Assembly (NCBI GenBank): GCA_031290405.1
Contig: JAITNO010000093.1
Span: 1 to 9,524, forward strand
Direction of reading: 5' to 3'
Source: Spirochaetaceae bacterium
GTDB taxonomy: Bacteria > Spirochaetota > Spirochaetia > Treponematales > Breznakiellaceae
Length of the DNA: 9,524 nt
Positions 5,804 through 9,524 of the stretch are shown here, piece by piece; the first letter of the stretch is position 1; each line of letters starts with the position of its first letter. A program made the position numbers and the translations under genes. The notes beneath the pieces were generated by a model. It was not told the DNA's origin and searched no databases. It saw only the letters and a list, made by a program, of their open reading frames with translations.

Positions 5804-8800
5804 CTATTGCTCCGACGCACAAGATTCAATGTAAGAAGAAAGCTTGGCGCACCTGCTGCGGGCGCGCTCGAGCTTTTCCTTTTCGCCTTCGACGAGCTCG
5901 GCGGGCGCGTTTTTGACAAAGCTTTCGTTGGCAAGCTTTGCCTCAAGGCCCGCGGCGAACTTCACGTCCTTTTCCAGCTCCTTTTGCCAGCGGCTTTTGA
6001 GGAGCTTTACGTCGACGGCCTCTGCGATGAAGACGAACGCCTCGAAGCCGTCCCCAGCGAGGCCTATCGCCCCGTGCTGTCCGGACGCGGGGCCGTCGAT
6101 ATCCAACTGTCTTAAGCCGGCGAGCAAGAGCATCAGGGGCCGGTTCTCGGCGATGAACGCCTTTTTGTCAGACGTCAGGGCAAGCCGGACGCGGAGCCGC
6201 TTTTCGGGGGGGACCGTGCACTCGCTGCGGAGCGTGCGAACCGCGCGGACTATCTCTTGCAGAAACGCGAAGTCCGCCTCGTTCTTTTCGTCCCGGAGCG
6301 CCTCGTGCCCCTGCGGGAAGCGCGCGACAATCAGCAGCTCTTCCCCTTCTCTCTTTACCCCATCGGGCAGCTTCCCGTAAATCTCCTCGGTAACGAAGGG
6401 GAGGAGCGGGTGGAGCAGCTTTAAGCTTTCGGCCAGCGCGTCCAGGAGGACGCTTACCGCGCGGTCCTTCTCGGCATCGTCGCCTGCCTTTGTTGAAAGC
6501 TTCGTCGCCTCGACGTACCAGTCGCAGAAGTCGTTCCAGAAGAACTCATGGGCCGCCGCCGCCGCCTCGTTGAAGCGGTATTGTTCAAACGCCGCCGCGA
6601 TGGTCTTTGCCGCGCCGGCAAGCCGCGAGCGCATCCACCGGTCAATCGGCAACAGCGGCGGGTCTTCGACGAGGGTGCGGCCCTCAAGGTTCATCAGGAT
6701 GTAGCGGCTGGCGTTCCAGACCTTGTTGGCGAACTTCGAGCCCAGCTTAAAGCTCTCTTTGTCGATAAGTATGTCCTGGCCCTGGGCGCAGAGGAAGGAG
6801 AGCGTAAACTTGAGCGCGTCGGCCCCGTATTCCTCGACCAGCTCCAGTGGGTCGATGCCGTTCCCCAGGCTCTTGCTCATCTTGCGCCCCTGCTTGTCGC
6901 GGACGAGCCCGTGAATGTAGACGTCGTGGAAGGGTGCTTTTCCGGTAAACTCCAGCCCCGCCATGATCATCCGCGAAACCCAAAAGAAGATGATGTCGTA
7001 AGCCGTGATGAGCGCGCTGGTTGGGTAGAAGCGCTCGAAGTCGCTTGCGGCTGACGGGGGCTTGACAAAAAGCGCATCATGGATTAAGCTCTTGTTAAGA
7101 GATGGGAAGCTTCCGATGTGCCGCTTCAAAAGAGCCGCCGCGGTCTGTACGCTTCCCACCTTTTTTATTTCCCCTTCCACATAGACCTGGTGCAGATAGA
7201 ATACGTTCAGTTGCCGGGAGTTCTTGTTGATAACCCTGACAAAGATGAGCTTTCTCTGTCCGTCCAGCTCGACCGGCGCGGCAAAATAGTGATTCATTTC
7301 GGCTTTGCCCTCGAAATTGGGAATCGCCCCCAGATACGCGCCCTTTTCCAACGCCGTCTTGAGGGCCGGCAGCACATACAGCTTGTTCGGATAGACGAAA
7401 TGCGCCTTGCTGAAGCTGTCTTTTATCGAGTTGTTCGATATTTGAACGACGCCGATTTCAGTATGTGCAGGCCCCAAGGGATTGCGCTTTATCCAATTGA
7501 GGGCCGTGTCTCGTATCTTTCCATTCTGAATCGGAAGATCCTTTGAAAAGACCTTCGCAACAGGCTCACCGGTCAGAATGGCCTTGTCGCGTTCAGCATC
7601 CGTCGCCCCCCCCGCTTCACCTTCCCCCCCCTCCGGCCAGCCCAGCGTGGAGAACGGCCAGAGCCAGCTCGAGAACCATGTGTCAAGCACATCCTCGTCC
7701 TGGCAAACCGCCCCGCCGCACTGGGGGCAGCAGGCAATATCCTCGCGCGAGACCGACACCTTGCCGCAGGCCGTGCAGGTCCAGGCCGGAATGCGGTGCC
7801 CCCACCAGAGCTGGCGCGAAATGCACCAGTCGCGGATACCCTCCAGCCAGCGCCGGAACGTGTTCTCCCACTTCTTAGGGTGAAAAACCACTTCCCCCCG
7901 CCGCCAACACGCAAGAGCCTTCTCGGCAAGCGGCTTCATCCTGACAAACCATTGTTCCGAGAGGAACGGCTCGACAACCGTGTCGCAGCGGTAGCAGCGC
8001 CCCACCGAATGGCGTATCGCCTCCTCCCGAATCAAAAAGCCGCCGGCCTCAAGCTCCGCGACCACCGCCGCGCGCGCCTCGGCCACCGGCATCCCGCGAA
8101 AGCGCTCCGGCGCATTCTCGTTCAGCGTCCCGCCCTCCGTTAGAATGTTCAGCACGGGAAGCCCGTGCCGCTTGCCCAGCTCCCAGTCGTTCACATCATG
8201 CGCCGGCGTGATCTTGACCACACCCGTCCCAAACGCCCGGTCCACATAAGCGTCCGCCACAATCGGAATCACCCGCTCCGTAAGCGGCAGCCTTACCAGA
8301 GAACCCACCAGATGCCGATAGCGCTCATCCTCCCCATGCACCGCCAGCGCCGCGTCGCCCAGCATCGTCTCGGGCCGCGTCGTCGCAACCTCGACAAAGC
8401 CGCCGCCATCGACGAGAGGATAGCGGATAAAATACATCTTCCCCGCCATCTCCGCGTGCACAACCTCGTCGTCCGCCAACGCCGTGCCGCACGACGAGCA
8501 CCAATTCACGAGGTATTCGCCCCGATAGACCAGCCCACGCTCGAAAAGCGACACAAACACCTCACGCACCGCGCGCGAAAGCCCCGCGTCAAGCGTAAAA
8601 CGCTCCCGCGACCAGTCCACGCTCGCCCCCATCTTGCGAATCTGGTTCGAGATAAGCGCATGATGCTCCCCCTTCACCCGCCACGCCTCGGCGACAAACC
8701 CCTCGCGCCCCAGCTCACGGCGCGACACGCCGCGCGCGCGCAAGACCCGCTCCACCACATTCTGCGTCGCAATCCCCGCATGGTCGGTCCCCGGCACCCA

Positions 8801-9034
8801 GAGCGCCGGCCTGCCGCGCATACGCTGGAAACGCACGATACTATCCTGCAAACTCACGTTCAACGCGTGCCCAATATGGAGAACCCCCGTCACATTCGGC
8901 GGCGGCAGCGCCACCACAAACGGCGCGCCGGCGCTCGCCGCAGGCGCAAACGCCCCACGCTCCACCCAAAGCCCGTAAATCCTGTCCTCAAACCCCTTAG
9001 GGTCGAACGCCTTTTCCAATTCAATCGCTTTCAT
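5804..9034 (-). CDS. valS: Valyl-tRNA synthetase with in-frame foreign domain
   Basis: This class I synthetase charges tRNA-Val with valine in the cytoplasm. Numbering from ATG 9034 (1,076 residues), it shows the HIGH motif with PPPNVTG (47-56), editing-domain motif TTRPETMLGD (218-227), zinc-ribbon cysteine pairs (347/350, 420/423, 436/439), the core motif DVLDTWFSSWLWPFS, YDIIFFWVSRMIM, KMSKS (718-722), the tRNA-binding helical domain and a C-terminal coiled-coil arm (about 1008-1070). It exceeds a typical ~880-950-residue ValRS because residues 469-664 are an unrelated insertion; removing it leaves about 880. ATG 9034 is chosen for its treponeme-like start MKAIELEKAFDP and GAAGG shortly upstream. 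An upstream ATG at 9058 lacks a ribosome binding site and abuts a terminator. The sigma-factor gene follows after 3 nt. Confidence 0.95.
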   Translation of the reverse strand: MKAIELEKAFDPKGFEDRIYGLWVERGAFAPAASAGAPFVVALPPPNVTGVLHIGHALNVSLQDSIVRFQRMRGRPALWVPGTDHAGIATQNVVERVLRARGVSRRELGREGFVAEAWRVKGEHHALISNQIRKMGASVDWSRERFTLDAGLSRAVREVFVSLFERGLVYRGEYLVNWCSSCGTALADDEVVHAEMAGKMYFIRYPLVDGGGFVEVATTRPETMLGDAALAVHGEDERYRHLVGSLVRLPLTERVIPIVADAYVDRAFGTGVVKITPAHDVNDWELGKRHGLPVLNILTEGGTLNENAPERFRGMPVAEARAAVVAELEAGGFLIREEAIRHSVGRCYRCDTVVEPFLSEQWFVRMKPLAEKALACWRRGEVVFHPKKWENTFRRWLEGIRDWCISRQLWWGHRIPAWTCTACGKVSVSREDIACCPQCGGAVCQDEDVLDTWFSSWLWPFSTLGWPEGGEGEAGGATDAERDKAILTGEPVAKVFSKDLPIQNGKIRDTALNWIKRNPLGPAHTEIGVVQISNNSIKDSFSKAHFVYPNKLYVLPALKTALEKGAYLGAIPNFEGKAEMNHYFAAPVELDGQRKLIFVRVINKNSRQLNVFYLHQVYVEGEIKKVGSVQTAAALLKRHIGSFPSLNKSLIHDALFVKPPSAASDFERFYPTSALITAYDIIFFWVSRMIMAGLEFTGKAPFHDVYIHGLVRDKQGRKMSKSLGNGIDPLELVEEYGADALKFTLSFLCAQGQDILIDKESFKLGSKFANKVWNASRYILMNLEGRTLVEDPPLLPIDRWMRSRLAGAAKTIAAAFEQYRFNEAAAAAHEFFWNDFCDWYVEATKLSTKAGDDAEKDRAVSVLLDALAESLKLLHPLLPFVTEEIYGKLPDGVKREGEELLIVARFPQGHEALRDEKNEADFAFLQEIVRAVRTLRSECTVPPEKRLRVRLALTSDKKAFIAENRPLMLLLAGLRQLDIDGPASGQHGAIGLAGDGFEAFVFIAEAVDVKLLKSRWQKELEKDVKFAAGLEAKLANESFVKNAPAELVEGEKEKLERARSRCAKLSSYIESCASEQ
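7043..7630 (-). other. In-frame domain insertion in valS (LPD3/PBECR-like)
   Basis: Normal ValRS runs from FSTLGWPE almost directly to FYPTS..YDIIFFWV. Here about 196 residues (469-664) intervene without a stop or frame change. The insert opens with a Gly/Glu/Ala linker, then AERDKAILTGEPV, a helix (DTALNWIKRN), EIGVVQISNNSIKDSFSK, KLYVLPALKTALEKGAYLG, and a strand-rich half with HYFAAPVELDG and FYLHQVYVEGE. This order (helices followed by a beta-meander) and the phrases GVVQISNNSIKDS, LPALKTALEKG and FYLHQV resemble the LPD3/PBECR-type domains, BECR-fold nuclease relatives, in phage and conjugative-element polyvalent proteins. That family call is from memory of pattern and is unverified. By hand count 7081-7560 is 51% GC against 65-68% in flanking valS. 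It lacks intein splice-junction residues. Confidence 0.8.
7606..7631 (-). repeat. valS: Two G8 homopolymer runs in the valS coding strand
   Basis: Runs of eight C on the plus strand (7606-7613 and 7624-7631) read as G8 on the coding strand, 10 bp apart. They encode the GGEGEAGGA linker exactly where the inserted domain begins. Such runs are prone to replication or transcription slippage, and a one-base change in either would truncate valS. Confidence 0.85.
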
Positions 9035-9064
9035 GCTCACCTTCACACGCACGAGCATAGCATT

Positions 9065-9094
9065 AAAAAGGAGGAGGGGGGAGCCCCCTCCTCC
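9065..9094 (-). terminator. Intrinsic terminator just upstream of valS
   Basis: A perfect 11-bp stem (9070-9080 paired with 9084-9094) with a 3-nt loop is followed on the minus strand by five T (9069-9065), the form of a rho-independent terminator. It ends 30 nt before the valS ATG at 9034 and only 6 nt before the alternative ATG at 9058. It may back up the terminator of the upstream gene or act as a valS attenuator. No T-box sequence is visible. Confidence 0.75.
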
Positions 9095-9148
9095 ACGCGC
9101 CTCTGCGCCCCCGCACGCCTCCGACTGGGGGCATTAGGCCTCCCCCAC

Positions 9149-9179
9149 AAAAAAAGCGGCCCCCCGTGCGGGGAGCCGC
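9149..9179 (-). terminator. Intrinsic terminator of the repeat surface-protein gene
   Basis: On the minus strand a GC-rich hairpin (9156-9165 paired with 9170-9179, one C-A mismatch, loop GTGC) is followed by seven T (9155-9149). It begins about 20 nt after the stop codon of the repeat protein. The 9035-9199 interval otherwise holds only this element, the second terminator, and a weaker 6-bp inverted repeat at 9126-9147. Confidence 0.85.
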
Positions 9180-9199
9180 CTGCTTACCGCCCCTCTCGG

Positions 9200-9524
9200 C
9201 TAATTATGCCCGGCAAGCGTTGCATCGGTGGCGTTGCCGCTTGCGATAATATTGCTGCCGTTGCCGTATGTGGCTGTGCCGCTGTTATACAAAGATGCGC
9301 CGTAGGGGGCTGTGTTTGCCAGCCCGCCTCCCGCTCCGCTGCCGTAGACGGTTCCGCCCCTCATCGTGAATGTGCCGCTGGTATACCTGTCGCTATTAAC
9401 AGCCACGCCGCCGCCGTTGGAGGCCGTATTGCCGCTGATAGCTCCTCCGTTCATCGTGAATGCGCTGCCACTAAGAACATATACGCCGCCGCCGTCGGAG
9501 TCGCCGTTGCCGCTGGAGGCGGCC
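9200..9524 (-). CDS. Beta-helix repeat surface protein, C-terminal part
   Basis: The frame is open from the right edge of the window to TAG at 9200-9202, so the 5' end lies outside and the ~107 visible residues are the C-terminus. Short degenerate repeats of the form GGGVYV-x-SGxAFTMNGGAISGNTAS alternate with looser FTMRGGTVYG units. This glycine/asparagine/serine/threonine-rich pattern fits right-handed beta-helix or Pmp-like surface proteins, and large families of such proteins occur in termite-gut treponemes. After the last repeat comes a distinct tail, YGASLYNSGTATYGNG then IIASGNATDATLAGHN, which I recall as a recurring ending in this kind of protein. An ATG at 9454 is internal to a repeat and is not a start. 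A role in surface contact or adhesion is inference. Confidence 0.75.
   Translation of the reverse strand, partial: AASSGNGDSDGGGVYVLSGSAFTMNGGAISGNTASNGGGVAVNSDRYTSGTFTMRGGTVYGSGAGGGLANTAPYGASLYNSGTATYGNGSNIIASGNATDATLAGHN

Noticed and set aside
6548..7054. Long plus-strand ORFs opposite valS and the sigma factor
   Set aside because: They are shadows of GC-rich minus-strand genes and have no recognisable domains.
7043..7630. Intein in ValRS
   Set aside because: There is no Cys/Ser/Thr at the first position with an HN-Cys/Ser/Thr ending, and no splicing block motifs. The interruption lies in a linker rather than at a conserved active-site residue.
7043..7630. Target-site duplication flanking the valS insertion
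   Set aside because: The two junctions share only about 9 of 14 bases (GCTGAACGCGAC-like versus GCCGCAAGCGAC-like), which is no better than expected in GC-rich coding DNA.
9035..9199. T-box riboswitch in the valS leader
   Set aside because: No T-box consensus or specifier-loop arrangement is visible; the leader is mostly two terminator hairpins.

Overview
The window most resembles a host-associated spirochaete of the Treponema group, especially termite-gut relatives. This rests on remembered family features, not a search: a valyl-tRNA synthetase with treponeme-like wording around its catalytic core, and a glycine/serine/threonine-rich beta-helix repeat protein with a characteristic C-terminal tail. 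Base composition is uneven by hand count: about 36% GC in the flavoprotein gene, about 59% in the next gene, and 65-68% in most of valS.

Layout. Positions 1-558 hold no convincing gene. They contain a 21-bp array phased around GTCGAC/GCCGAT (1-266) and a degenerate ~25-bp motif in two opposed pairs (287-534). A sigma70-type promoter (559-587) then drives a tightly packed plus-strand operon. It encodes a periplasmic binding protein, ATPase and permease of the nitrate/sulfonate/taurine importer family, a PNPOx-like flavin split-barrel protein, and a radical SAM protein with unusual cysteine spacing. The arrangement suggests that a small organic compound is imported and then chemically modified. 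The substrate cannot be read from the sequence.

The minus strand converges on this operon. From the right edge it holds the C-terminal part of a repeat surface protein (9200-9524), two strong intrinsic terminators (9149-9179 and 9065-9094), valS (5804-9034), an ECF-type sigma factor 3 nt after valS (5300-5800), and the frameshifted 3' remnant of an ABC exporter ATPase (5010-5251).

The standout observation is inside valS. All landmarks of a normal ValRS are present, but about 196 extra residues (7043-7630) interrupt the catalytic domain in frame. The insert is about 51% GC in flanks of 65-68%. It resembles the LPD3/PBECR-type (BECR-fold nuclease-like) domains of phage and mobile-element polyvalent proteins. 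One junction carries two runs of eight G. This looks like a mobile protein domain settled inside an essential housekeeping enzyme.
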